Shown: positions 56,511 through 64,000 of the stretch, piece by piece
Numbering within the stretch: the stretch's first letter is position 1
How the letters are laid out: every line of letters begins with the position of its first letter
DNA from: Brevibacillus sp042683565
GTDB taxonomy: Bacteria; Bacillota; Bacilli; Brevibacillales; Brevibacillaceae
DNA length: 64,000 bases
Reading direction: 5' to 3'
Assembly: GCF_042683565.1 (NCBI RefSeq)
Contig: NZ_JBHUJW010000005.1
Coordinates: 61,884 to 125,883, forward strand
Program-made: the position numbers and the translations under genes
Notes under the pieces: generated by a model
Seen by the model: the letters and a program-made list of their open reading frames with translations, nothing else
Databases searched by the model: none
What the model was told of the DNA's origin: nothing

Positions 56511-58163
56511 TCATTGCCTGCACACCAGCTTCCCCAGGTGCTCGCTCAGCTTCAAATTTTCCTCGTTGTCCACAGGGATTTCCACGAGGACGATCTCGTT
56601 CATGGCCAATGCTTTTTGCAACGTCGCTTCCAGCTCTGCCGGATGATTCACCCGCAAGCCTGCGATGCATAAGCTCTCTGCCAGCTTCATGAAATCCGGG
56701 TTGGCAAACTCCACCCCGAAGCTCGCGTCAAAGCGGTTTTTCAGCTTCCAGTCGATCAAGCCGTACTTGGCGTCAGACAAAAGCAGAATGGTAAAGGCCA
56801 GCCCCAGACGCTTCGCTGTCTCGATCTCGACTCCGTTCATAAGAAAGCCGCCGTCTCCCGTGATGCAGATTACCGGATCGTCGGGGCACGCGAGCTTGGC
56901 TCCGACCGCCCCAGGAATGGCGATGCCCATGGATGCGAAGCCGTTGGAGATGATGACCCGGTTCGGCAGCTTCGGCTGGTAGCTGCGCGCAATCCACAGC
57001 TTGTGCGCGCCAACGTCCGAGATGACGATCGTGTTGGCGCTGGCGATTTTCGCTACCTGGTCGAGGATGGCCTTCGGTTTGATCCGCCCACCACCACCGA
57101 CAGCCGCCGGAGCCGCATCTGTTTGCGCCAGCTCCTGCTTCAGCTTTTCGTGCAGCTCCCCGCTTGGCATCCACTCCTTTGCGCGTCTGTGGTGTTTGGT
57201 CAAATAGTCGAGGGTTGCCGGAATATCCCCGACCAGTTCGGCTGCCACCGGATAATGCTCGTCCACCTCGGCAGGCAAGGTGTCGATGTGGATGATCGGC
57301 TTGGGGTCGTGCTCGTTCCAGTAGATCGGCAAATACTCCACGAAATCGTAGCCGACTGCAAGGATCAGGTCCGCCTCGTGAATGCCGCACAGGACGTAGT
57401 CTTTCATCTGCAGCCCGACGGTGTACATGTTCAGCGGATGATCGGGCGGCAGCACGCCTTTGGCCATGAACGTATGGGCGACAGGCACCTTCAGCGACTC
57501 CGCGAACGACTGCAGCTGCCCGGACGCTCCCTGCCGGATCACCCCGTTGCCCGCAATGATAAACGGCTTCCGGCTTGCCGCGATCAGCTCCAGCGCTTTT
57601 TCCATGCTTGCTGCGGAAGGCACGGTGCGCGGCAGCTCCGTTTTCGGCAGCGGCCTTTTGTCGATCTCGTCTGCCGCCAGGTCTTCCGGCAGCTCGATAT
57701 GGACGGCGCCCGGCTTCTCCATTTCCGCCAGCTTGAACGCTTTGCGGACAATTTCCGGGATCGTCTCGGGCCGCTTGATCTGGACCGCCCACTTGGTCAC
57801 CGGCGCGAACATGGCGACGACGTCAATGTATTGGTGGGACTCCTTGTGCATCCGCTCCAGCCCGGCCTGTCCCGTGATGGCCACCACCGGGGCGTGATCC
57901 AGATTGGCGTCGCCGATGCCCGTCAGCAGATTGGTGGCTCCCGGCCCGAGCGTAGCGAGGCAGACCCCCGCCTTGCCAGTCAGTCTGCCGTATACGTCCG
58001 CCATGAAGGCAGCCCCTTGCTCGTGCCGGACCGCTACGAACTGAATCTGCCGGGATGCAGCCAGCGAATGGACAAAATCGATGTTTTCTTCCCCCGGAAT
58101 GCCAAAGATGTAACGGACCCCTTCGTTTTCCAGACACTCGACCAGCAAGTCGGTCGCTTTCAT
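56511..58163 (-). CDS. alsS: catabolic acetolactate synthase (AlsS-type)
   Basis: 550 residues, the ThDP enzyme family layout. The catalytic glutamate lies in YIFGIPGEENIDFVHSL; QGAAFMADVYGRLTGKAGVC and LGPGATNLLTGIGDANLDHA follow. The ThDP/Mg motif is CITGDGGFLMNGVEIETAKR then LGLAFTILLLSDAKYGLIDW. It is closest to FAD-independent pH 6 acetolactate synthase (AlsS), which condenses two pyruvates to acetolactate for acetoin formation. No alsD gene follows. It comes after an aldehyde dehydrogenase gene (24 bp), an arrangement not typical of the classical alsSD operon, so another 2-oxoacid decarboxylase role is possible. Confidence 0.8.
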   Translation of the reverse strand: MKATDLLVECLENEGVRYIFGIPGEENIDFVHSLAASRQIQFVAVRHEQGAAFMADVYGRLTGKAGVCLATLGPGATNLLTGIGDANLDHAPVVAITGQAGLERMHKESHQYIDVVAMFAPVTKWAVQIKRPETIPEIVRKAFKLAEMEKPGAVHIELPEDLAADEIDKRPLPKTELPRTVPSAASMEKALELIAASRKPFIIAGNGVIRQGASGQLQSFAESLKVPVAHTFMAKGVLPPDHPLNMYTVGLQMKDYVLCGIHEADLILAVGYDFVEYLPIYWNEHDPKPIIHIDTLPAEVDEHYPVAAELVGDIPATLDYLTKHHRRAKEWMPSGELHEKLKQELAQTDAAPAAVGGGGRIKPKAILDQVAKIASANTIVISDVGAHKLWIARSYQPKLPNRVIISNGFASMGIAIPGAVGAKLACPDDPVICITGDGGFLMNGVEIETAKRLGLAFTILLLSDAKYGLIDWKLKNRFDASFGVEFANPDFMKLAESLCIAGLRVNHPAELEATLQKALAMNEIVLVEIPVDNEENLKLSEHLGKLVCRQ

Positions 58164-58187
58164 CCAATCCCCTCCGTCTCGATGTGC

Positions 58188-59612
58188 TTACCGCCAGTGG
58201 AAGCTGACGAACTTCTCCTCCATCATCTCCATCACGGCAAACTTGACGCCTTCCCTGCCCGTCCCGCTGTCCTTGATGCCGCCGTACGGCATGTGGTCCA
58301 GCCGATAGGTCGGAATGTCGTTAATCAGCACGCCGCCCGTCTCGATCTCTTGGACGCAGGTAAACGCCCGGTGGATGTCGCGGGTGTATACGCCGGCGTT
58401 CAGGCCGTAACGGGAAGCGTTGACCCGGCTGATCGCCTCGTCCAGACTGTCGAACGGCATCACGCTGACGATCGGGCCGAACACTTCCTCCTGGATGACC
58501 TTGGCTTCGTGCGGGACATCTGTCAAAACGGTCGGGGTCAGAATCGGTCCTTCTACGGTGCCGCCAGAGGCCACCTTCGCCCCCATCTGTACCGCTTCCT
58601 CGATCCAGGCCGCCAGACGGTCCAGCGAGTCCTTGTTGATCACCGCCGTAATATCCGTCTGCTCGTCAAAGGGCGAACCGATCACCAGCCGCTTCGTCCG
58701 CTCGACCAGCTTTTCCAGAAACGCATCGTACAGCGAACGGTGCACGTAGATGCGCTGGATGGAGATGCACACCTGCCCGTTGTAGGAAAATGCCCCCTCC
58801 ACGACCCGATCCATGATGGCGTCCAGGTCGATCCCTTCATCCACGATCAATGCCGAATTGGAGCCCAGCTCCAGCGTCACTTTGCGAAATTCCGCCAGCT
58901 TGCGGATTTCCTTACCCACGCGCGGGCTGCCGGTAAACGTAATGTTTTTCACAAGTGGATGCGTATTTAGCACAGGTCCCAGCTCCGGCCCCAGCCCGGT
59001 GATGATGTTGAGCACGCCGTCCGGCAATCCCGCCTCCTGGAACAGTTCTGCGAGAAACAGCGCAGACAACGGCGTCTTCTCCGCCGGCTTCAGGACGATG
59101 GCATTGCCAGATGCAATCGCGGGTCCGACCTTGTGCGCCACCAGATTAAAGGGAAAGTTGAACGGCGTAATCGCGGAGACGACTCCCATCGGCACGCGCA
59201 TCGTAAACCCGATCCGCCCTTCTCCGCCAATCGCCGCATCCATCGGAATCCGCTCGCCGTAGATTCGCTTGGCTTCCTCGGCGGCAAACTGGTACGTCTG
59301 GATCGTCCGGACAATCTCCGAACGGGCGGCTTTCAGCGGCTTGGCCGCCTCCGCCGCCACGATCCGCGCGGCCTCCTCTTTTCGCTGCTCCAGCAGCTGC
59401 ACGGCATTGGCCAATATCCGCGCCCGCTCGTGGGCCGGCGTGTTTTTGAACTTTTGAAAGGCAGCATGCGCCCCCTCGATCGCGCGGGTCGCCTCCTCTT
59501 CCGTCGCCTGGGCGATCTCAGCGAGAACCTCGCCTGTGTAAGGAGAATGCAGCGGCTCGTACCGTTTCCCCTCCACCCACTTGCCGTTGATCCACAGATG
59601 CTTTCTTTCCAT
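58188..59612 (-). CDS. NAD(P)-dependent aldehyde dehydrogenase
   Basis: 474 residues from ATG 59612, 8 nt after GGGGGAG. The catalytic cysteine is in YNGQVCISIQRIYV, the general-base glutamate in VTLELGSNSALIVDEG (GSNSA replaces the usual GGKNP, as in lactaldehyde, phosphonoacetaldehyde and GAPN-type enzymes), and the cofactor loop in ITFTGSPRVGKEI. ITPFNFPFNLVAHKVGPAIA and EEVFGPIVSVMPF are the standard blocks. It is co-directional and 24 bp before the AlsS gene. The aldehyde is unknown. Confidence 0.85.
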   Translation of the reverse strand: MERKHLWINGKWVEGKRYEPLHSPYTGEVLAEIAQATEEEATRAIEGAHAAFQKFKNTPAHERARILANAVQLLEQRKEEAARIVAAEAAKPLKAARSEIVRTIQTYQFAAEEAKRIYGERIPMDAAIGGEGRIGFTMRVPMGVVSAITPFNFPFNLVAHKVGPAIASGNAIVLKPAEKTPLSALFLAELFQEAGLPDGVLNIITGLGPELGPVLNTHPLVKNITFTGSPRVGKEIRKLAEFRKVTLELGSNSALIVDEGIDLDAIMDRVVEGAFSYNGQVCISIQRIYVHRSLYDAFLEKLVERTKRLVIGSPFDEQTDITAVINKDSLDRLAAWIEEAVQMGAKVASGGTVEGPILTPTVLTDVPHEAKVIQEEVFGPIVSVMPFDSLDEAISRVNASRYGLNAGVYTRDIHRAFTCVQEIETGGVLINDIPTYRLDHMPYGGIKDSGTGREGVKFAVMEMMEEKFVSFHWR

Positions 59613-59833
59613 GCAACAGACTCCCCCTTTCAATCCGTCGGCATGACCTGCCATGCGCGGGAAGCCTCCCGAGGTGCCGGTCAAGCGCATCTTTTCCGCC
59701 AAACGTCGCGTACAGCAGTCGGGATTAGTGTTTGATTTGAATCCGTTTTTATGTAAGATCATGAAAAAAATGGGAGTAAGGGGTATACCTGCGTTCGGGG
59801 GCGGAATAGACCAAAGTCGAAGCAACAGAAAAA
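59613..59833. other. upstream region of the ALDH-AlsS operon
   Basis: 221 bp with no coding frame of note, between the ALDH start and the terminator of the next operon. It probably holds the ALDH promoter; no consensus element stands out. Confidence 0.35.
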
Positions 59834-59851
59834 GCGCCTTGTTTCAGGCGC
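59834..59851 (-). terminator. terminator of the ABC export/immunity-like operon
   Basis: GCGCCT/AGGCGC stem followed on the minus strand by TTTTTC, 70 bp after the stop codon of the last gene. Confidence 0.75.
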
Positions 59852-59924
59852 ACAGGACGAATGCGAGGATCGTGTACAGGCTTGCGCGGTCTTGTCCCCT
59901 CCCGCGCCGTTACGGCAATTGTCC

Positions 59925-60626
59925 TCAATGACCCCCTTGCTGCAGATGATTCATTACCTCCTGCCGGATCGCAAAGTAACGATCCAGCCTGCTTTGATCG
60001 GTGGAAAGGACTTCATAATCCTGCACGTTGCGGAAAGTCGTCTGACCGGATTTAAGCGCAAGCGACGAAATGACTTTTGCTTCTCGCTCCTGGCCGGCAG
60101 GGAACTTGCCATACAGCGTCGAGACAGGCAAAAACGTGATCGCTTCCCTCTCGCTGCCGCGATACCCCTCGGGAGCCTTTATCTTTTTCAGGAAGAATAT
60201 GTACTCGCCATCCGGAGTCATAATGTTGTAGCCATATAAAGCATTGTACTGGCGGGAATGAAAATAATTCGGCTCAAAGATGTAAATAAAGTCCTCTGTC
60301 CGAACGTTTTGTTTTTTGTACACCTGCAATACTTGTACTTTGGACAGGATCGCCTGGTTGTACAACGTTCGGTCAGAGGTGGGCTTTACTCTGACGATGA
60401 GGTCGGATTTGTTTTCCAACTCCTCGAAACTTTTGATGTTGTTGTCAAAATACTGGTTTGCATATTCTTCCTCGTCGTCTAACGACAGCACATAGCCTGC
60501 GGTCTGGGAAAAATGATTTCCAATATCCATGCGAGCCTGATACGAAAACCTTGTGAATATCCCGATCGTTGCGCAAAAAAGCAGGACGATTCCTGTTGCT
60601 GCAAAATAGAACTTCCTTTTTCTCAT
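59925..60626 (-). CDS. membrane-anchored protein of the ABC operon
   Basis: 233 residues from ATG 60626, 5 nt after AGGAGG. One N-terminal hydrophobic helix (FYFAATGIVLLFCATIGIFT) is followed by a soluble extracytoplasmic-type domain (ANQYFDNNIKSFEELENKSD, then FIYIFEPNYFHSRQYNALYG). It is the last gene of a five-gene operon with an ATPase and three membrane proteins. No family is recognised; a role as an accessory to the transporter is inferred from position only. Confidence 0.6.
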   Translation of the reverse strand: MRKRKFYFAATGIVLLFCATIGIFTRFSYQARMDIGNHFSQTAGYVLSLDDEEEYANQYFDNNIKSFEELENKSDLIVRVKPTSDRTLYNQAILSKVQVLQVYKKQNVRTEDFIYIFEPNYFHSRQYNALYGYNIMTPDGEYIFFLKKIKAPEGYRGSEREAITFLPVSTLYGKFPAGQEREAKVISSLALKSGQTTFRNVQDYEVLSTDQSRLDRYFAIRQEVMNHLQQGGH

Positions 60627-60638
60627 CACAGCCTCCTA

Positions 60639-61280
60639 CTACGCATGATAAGGTGCCAATTCTCCTGCATTCACCCGAAAACGGAGGTCCGAGAGAATGG
60701 CGATATCCTCTTTGTTGTGGCTGGCAATCAAGATCGTCGCCCCTCTTGATTTTTCCTCCAACAAGATGCTTCTGACCAAATGTACAGCGTCTTCATCCAA
60801 CGCATTTGTCGGCTCATCCAAAATGATGATGTCAGGCTTCTCCATGATGGCTTGCGCGATCGCCAGACGCTGCTTCATCCCGAGCGAGTATTTTTTGTAC
60901 GTTCGGTCATCCTCCGGGGATAAGCCCACGCGCATCATCGCGTTTTTAATGTCGGCATCCGAAATGATGCTCTTGATACTGGCCAGCAGCTTGAGATTTT
61001 CAAATCCGGTATAGTGGGACCAAAATCCCGGAGACTCGATGATGACCCCGACACTCTCCGGAAAGGAAATGTCTTTGTGCAGCTGCTTGCCGTTAATCGT
61101 AATGGAGCCGGCTGTCGGTTTAATCAGCCCGCAAATGGCGCGAAACAGCATCGTTTTCCCGGACCCGTTATGGCCGAAGAAGCCGTAAATTTTCCCTTTC
61201 TCCAACGATAAATGAATATTTTTGAGAATTTCCCTCCCCCCGATGACTTTAGAAAGTTGCCGTACCTCGATGGCGTTCAC
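60639..61280 (-). CDS. ABC transporter ATP-binding protein (ABC-2 type)
   Basis: 213 residues from GTG 61280 after GAGGAGGAG. Walker A is FGHNGSGKTMLFRAIC, the signature YSLGMKQRLAIAQAIM and Walker B DIIILDEPTNALDEDAVH, with an H-loop in ILIASHNKEDIAILSDL. The short length and motifs resemble CcmA/BcrA-type ATPases that drive ABC-2 exporters and lantibiotic immunity. It serves the membrane proteins encoded just upstream. Confidence 0.9.
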   Translation of the reverse strand: MNAIEVRQLSKVIGGREILKNIHLSLEKGKIYGFFGHNGSGKTMLFRAICGLIKPTAGSITINGKQLHKDISFPESVGVIIESPGFWSHYTGFENLKLLASIKSIISDADIKNAMMRVGLSPEDDRTYKKYSLGMKQRLAIAQAIMEKPDIIILDEPTNALDEDAVHLVRSILLEEKSRGATILIASHNKEDIAILSDLRFRVNAGELAPYHA

Positions 61281-61292
61281 GTAAGCTCCTCC

Positions 61293-62096
61293 TCACCGTA
61301 GATCCATTTTTTCCAATTGATACGCGCCCAGCAAAACGACCGCGGCCGTCAGCACAAACATGTAACCGAGCGAAAACACCACGCTGTAATCAGAAAGGCG
61401 AAACGGCTCTCCGAAAAGCGAACGTGCCATCAACAGGGAATCAGAATGCCAGGAATAAATCCCTTGCGTAAAGGGAAAATAGGCAATCGCCTTGCTGTAT
61501 TCAGGGGTGAATTCATGGATAGCCCAGGCCAGGACGATACCGCCCACATGCGCGGACAAAAAAATGACCGTGCTTTGAATCGCGCTGACAAAAAGAGAAA
61601 TGATATTGACCGTTGCGACAAATAAAAAGTTTTGCAGCACCAGCAGCACCAGCGCATTCAAGACCGCCGAATGCGTGTCGCTCCCCGTCACCAGACCGCT
61701 TGCGTATCCTGCCAGCAGCACAACCAGGAATTGGACACCCGTGTAGATGGCGATATAAAAAAACAACGTGAGCATTTGCGAAAAAAGCCATGTTTTCCGT
61801 GCTTTTGTCCGCGTGAAAATATAAACGGCGTTTTGCCGAATGCTTTCCGATAAAAGATTCCCCAGCATATAAATACATACAATTTGCGGAGCGATCCATG
61901 CCACGAGCGGAGTAATAGACCGGACCTTTTCTACCTGCAAGATTCCATACGCGGAAACGATCAGGCACTGCAGACCGCCGCACTCCTTTACGGCATATGA
62001 ATGTGCGTGGTACAGGCTGATCAGCACAGCGACAATGACTCCCGCCAGCGCCATATTTACGCACATTTTGAGACGAACGACCAAAAATGGTTTCAT
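61293..62096 (-). CDS. ABC-2-like membrane protein
   Basis: 267 residues with about six hydrophobic helices (NMALAGVIVAVLISLYHAHS, PLVAWIAPQIVCIYMLGNLL, LTLFFYIAIYTGVQFLVVLL, AVLNALVLLVLQNFLFVATV, FLSAHVGGIVLAWAI, GYMFVLTAAVVLLGAYQLEK). It is a permease-like subunit of the ATPase at 60639, related to the LanEFG or BcrB style of membrane proteins at the level of architecture. SD GGAG precedes the ATG, which directly follows the previous stop. Confidence 0.7.
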   Translation of the reverse strand: MKPFLVVRLKMCVNMALAGVIVAVLISLYHAHSYAVKECGGLQCLIVSAYGILQVEKVRSITPLVAWIAPQIVCIYMLGNLLSESIRQNAVYIFTRTKARKTWLFSQMLTLFFYIAIYTGVQFLVVLLAGYASGLVTGSDTHSAVLNALVLLVLQNFLFVATVNIISLFVSAIQSTVIFLSAHVGGIVLAWAIHEFTPEYSKAIAYFPFTQGIYSWHSDSLLMARSLFGEPFRLSDYSVVFSLGYMFVLTAAVVLLGAYQLEKMDLR

Positions 62097-62099
62097 CGT

Positions 62100-62840
62100 T
62101 TATGCACTCCAGTAAAAATCTTTGTCCCTCACGAGGATGCAGCCCGCGAAGTAAAGAATCGCCGCCGCTCCCCCAATGGCTCCAACGACGAATAAATCAC
62201 CGGAAACAACGGTGAATACCTGGAGCCGGAATTTGTACTCCAGCGCCATGAGGCTGGGCAATGATGCCAAATCCGCCCGCAGTATCGATCTGCTCATGTC
62301 TTGAAGAAAGAAAGCAAATGTCGTTCCACACAAAGCGATATACCCGTTTCTCAGCCAAAGGACCAAAATGTGATATACGCATCCAATCGCAATGAACGCA
62401 ATCCACTCCACCAGCATGCGGAAAACCAGATAAGGGATCTGGTCCGTCCCTATGCTTTCATGGATCACCAAAAACGAACCAAGGAACGTCATCCCGTTAA
62501 TGAAGACTGTCATCACCAATGACAAGAGGCAGGTAGAAACAAACACTTCCCTCCACCATCTTCCCGCCCGGTCATACCTTAGCAGCACCGTGAATCTGTT
62601 GTGAATATCCGTAATCATCAAATGCAGCGACAAAAATAGAGGGATGATCAGAAACACGATTTTTTTCGCATCGATTACGGCATGATGCACAAGGATGAAC
62701 GAAGGGACACCGCTCTTCTGTCCTGTTTTGGCGATCTGATAGGAAACGATACTGGCAAAGACCAAAAGGAGAACGAGACTCGCATAAAATAAAACAGAGG
62801 TAACCAGCCTTCGCAAAAAAATGAACTGTATTTGTCTCAT
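62100..62840 (-). CDS. ABC-2-like membrane protein
   Basis: 246 residues with six hydrophobic helices (RLVTSVLFYASLVLLLVFAS, KIVFLIIPLFLSLHLMI, LLSLVMTVFINGMTFLGSFL, FRMLVEWIAFIAIGCVYHIL, IALCGTTFAFFLQ and VVGAIGGAAAILYFAGCILV). It has no catalytic motif and is assigned by neighbourhood as a second permease-like subunit. It ends 3 bp before the next gene. Confidence 0.65.
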   Translation of the reverse strand: MRQIQFIFLRRLVTSVLFYASLVLLLVFASIVSYQIAKTGQKSGVPSFILVHHAVIDAKKIVFLIIPLFLSLHLMITDIHNRFTVLLRYDRAGRWWREVFVSTCLLSLVMTVFINGMTFLGSFLVIHESIGTDQIPYLVFRMLVEWIAFIAIGCVYHILVLWLRNGYIALCGTTFAFFLQDMSRSILRADLASLPSLMALEYKFRLQVFTVVSGDLFVVGAIGGAAAILYFAGCILVRDKDFYWSA

Positions 62841-62873
62841 CTTGCACCTGCTTGTTTTTGGAGTTACGCGCTT

Positions 62874-63692
62874 CTATTCGATTTCCGCGTCAAACCGGTA
62901 AAGCTTGTACGCGATCATCAAGAAACTGACGATGAACAGCCCAATCATCCAGCCCATCATGACGACCGGATCGCCTTCACTTTCCGTTCGTACATACGTC
63001 AAGATCGATATTTTTTCCATTCCGATCTTACTGGAAAATAAGTGCAGCAATATGTATCCGATAAAAACTCCGGAATGCACAAAAAATTTTCCTTTGGACA
63101 CGTAGAGGTAAATCGAGAATGCCAGCAAGGACAGCAGCCCCGCAAACATGGACAAGATCGCCGCAAAGAGGCAGACATACAAGTAAGGAGACTCCAGTCT
63201 CAGCAGTTCAAACATGTTCTGCTCGTAATAATCAAGCACATAAGGGGGCAGCGAGTAGTTGTTGTCATACCCTTCCACCGGAAAGGCAATCAGGTTCAAG
63301 AGCAGATTGAGCATGAGCGGGATCAAGAAAGCAAAAAAGGTAAGCCCGAATGTGCAAACAGCTTTTACGCAAATATATTTGGTCATGCCCGTTCTCGTCA
63401 CAACGCTTTTATAAACGCCGGATTGGACTTCGGAATAAAACGAGTCCGAGTAAATCATGGTCGCAAGAAGTGGCAACAAGACGGTCAACATGATCGCAAA
63501 GGAAGTCGAATACACCCCCCGGAGCATGCTCGTTTCATGAGCCGCTCTGATTTGGGTAAGGGAATCGCCGTAAAAGTGGTAGCAGGTCACCAGAAAACTT
63601 CCGGCAGAGAGAAACATCAGAATGGCAAAAACAATTTGAAATGATTTTCTGTTTACGCAGTTTTTTCCTTCCAGCAAAAACAGGTTTCCCAT
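62874..63692 (-). CDS. ABC-2-like membrane protein, first gene of the operon
   Basis: 272 residues from ATG 63692, immediately after AAAGGAGG; the frame runs back to 63725 without a signal. Six hydrophobic helices are present, with a large extracellular loop after the first (SFLVTCYHFYGDSLTQIRAA), and TMIYSDSFYSEVQSGVYKSV between helices 2 and 3, a typical ABC-2 permease segment. It has the most canonical ABC-2 look of the three membrane proteins. Confidence 0.75.
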   Translation of the reverse strand: MGNLFLLEGKNCVNRKSFQIVFAILMFLSAGSFLVTCYHFYGDSLTQIRAAHETSMLRGVYSTSFAIMLTVLLPLLATMIYSDSFYSEVQSGVYKSVVTRTGMTKYICVKAVCTFGLTFFAFLIPLMLNLLLNLIAFPVEGYDNNYSLPPYVLDYYEQNMFELLRLESPYLYVCLFAAILSMFAGLLSLLAFSIYLYVSKGKFFVHSGVFIGYILLHLFSSKIGMEKISILTYVRTESEGDPVVMMGWMIGLFIVSFLMIAYKLYRFDAEIE

Positions 63693-63905
63693 AGGTCCTC
63701 CTTTTGTAGGCCAACAACCATTCAATCAACATATGGATAAAGTACCATTTTTTATAAATCAAATTCAACAATACAGGAACTGATTTGTTTATTCCTTATT
63801 TTCAGTTAATTGCTGGTCGGGGGGAGACTGTCGAGATGCTGCTGCGGGATCATGAGGGTTCCATCTCGGCTATGTAGTAATGTGTTTATTGCACAATAGA
63901 AATGC
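63693..63905. other. upstream region of the ABC operon
   Basis: AT-rich leader then mixed sequence. The operon promoter should be here; no exact consensus pair was found and no coding frame is credible. Confidence 0.35.
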
Positions 63906-63962
63906 CTAATATTGCAGCGTAAAAATGCTCAAGGCAAATACAAAAAAGGCACTTGTCAGCAC
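63906..63962 (-). CDS. possible 18-residue hydrophobic peptide ORF
   Basis: GTG 63962 lies 8 nt after a perfect AGGAGG and opens a frame reading VLTSAFFVFALSIFTLQY and stop. The size and hydrophobicity suit a small membrane peptide (toxin, pheromone or leader), but an overlapping ATG frame (MGADKCLF) is also possible. There is no further support. Confidence 0.25.
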   Translation of the reverse strand: MLTSAFFVFALSIFTLQY

Positions 63963-64000
63963 CCATATTTCCTCCTACCGTTAGGTTTGCGACAACTTAG

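Overview
The window reads as chromosome from a GC-rich, endospore-type Bacillota, most like Brevibacillus or a close relative in Paenibacillaceae. This placement is an inference from gene content: EcsAB, a FusB-type EF-G-binding protein, YrdB, a KinA/KinE-like PAS kinase, NiaP-like and AdhP-like proteins, near-perfect AGGAGG ribosome binding sites and frequent GTG/TTG starts. No rRNA, tRNA, CRISPR array or complete insertion sequence was seen.

Region by region. 0-10 kb is a patchwork of small units: a cut MocR regulator with a divergent GNAT, a frameshifted Gfo/Idh/MocA gene beside its LysR regulator, a threonine-dehydratase-like enzyme with RidA, an SDR, a FusB-type protein, a WYL regulator divergent from an alpha/beta hydrolase, a CD3324-family protein and a NUDIX hydrolase. 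10.4-30.2 kb is a sugar-acid catabolic island, all on the minus strand. Its long upstream operon (30.0 to 16.2 kb) encodes an MFS carrier, a TRAP transporter with two binding proteins, two 2-hydroxyacid dehydrogenases, a LarA homologue, a collapsed galactonate-dehydratase gene, a YjhG/YagF-like dehydratase, a U32-like protein, a KDG kinase and a KDPG aldolase. An IclR regulator follows, then a second operon (15.3 to 10.5 kb) with two FAH-family enzymes, a split UxaA-type dehydratase and an alpha-ketoglutarate semialdehyde dehydrogenase. Together they suggest two routes for acidic sugars, one through KDPG-type intermediates to pyruvate and one Weimberg-like to 2-oxoglutarate. A shared palindrome at both promoters is the likely IclR operator, and a cre-like site suggests CcpA control.

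30.4-39 kb holds the most unusual locus. A DUF3800 gene is followed at once by an independently promoted RNA of about 210 nt carrying four copies of a GAAA-capped hairpin whose flanking stems covary, closed by an intrinsic terminator. Next come adhP with an excellent sigma-54 promoter, a divergent iron alcohol dehydrogenase, and a histidine kinase/NtrC-type regulator pair that probably controls it. 39-47 kb carries YrdB, a DUF4367-like secreted protein, an ECF sigma/anti-sigma pair, a second WYL regulator with a perfect TGACA-N5-TGTCA palindrome, a NiaP-like carrier, RidA and a broken sulfonate-type binding protein.

47-64 kb carries a LuxI/GNAT-like protein coupled to a membrane chemoreceptor, ecsAB, an ArsR regulator, an OmpR/HK two-component system with a secreted protein, an AlsS-type acetolactate synthase with an aldehyde dehydrogenase, and a five-gene ABC-2 export/immunity-like operon. 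Gene decay is a recurring theme: at least six remnants or broken genes are visible.
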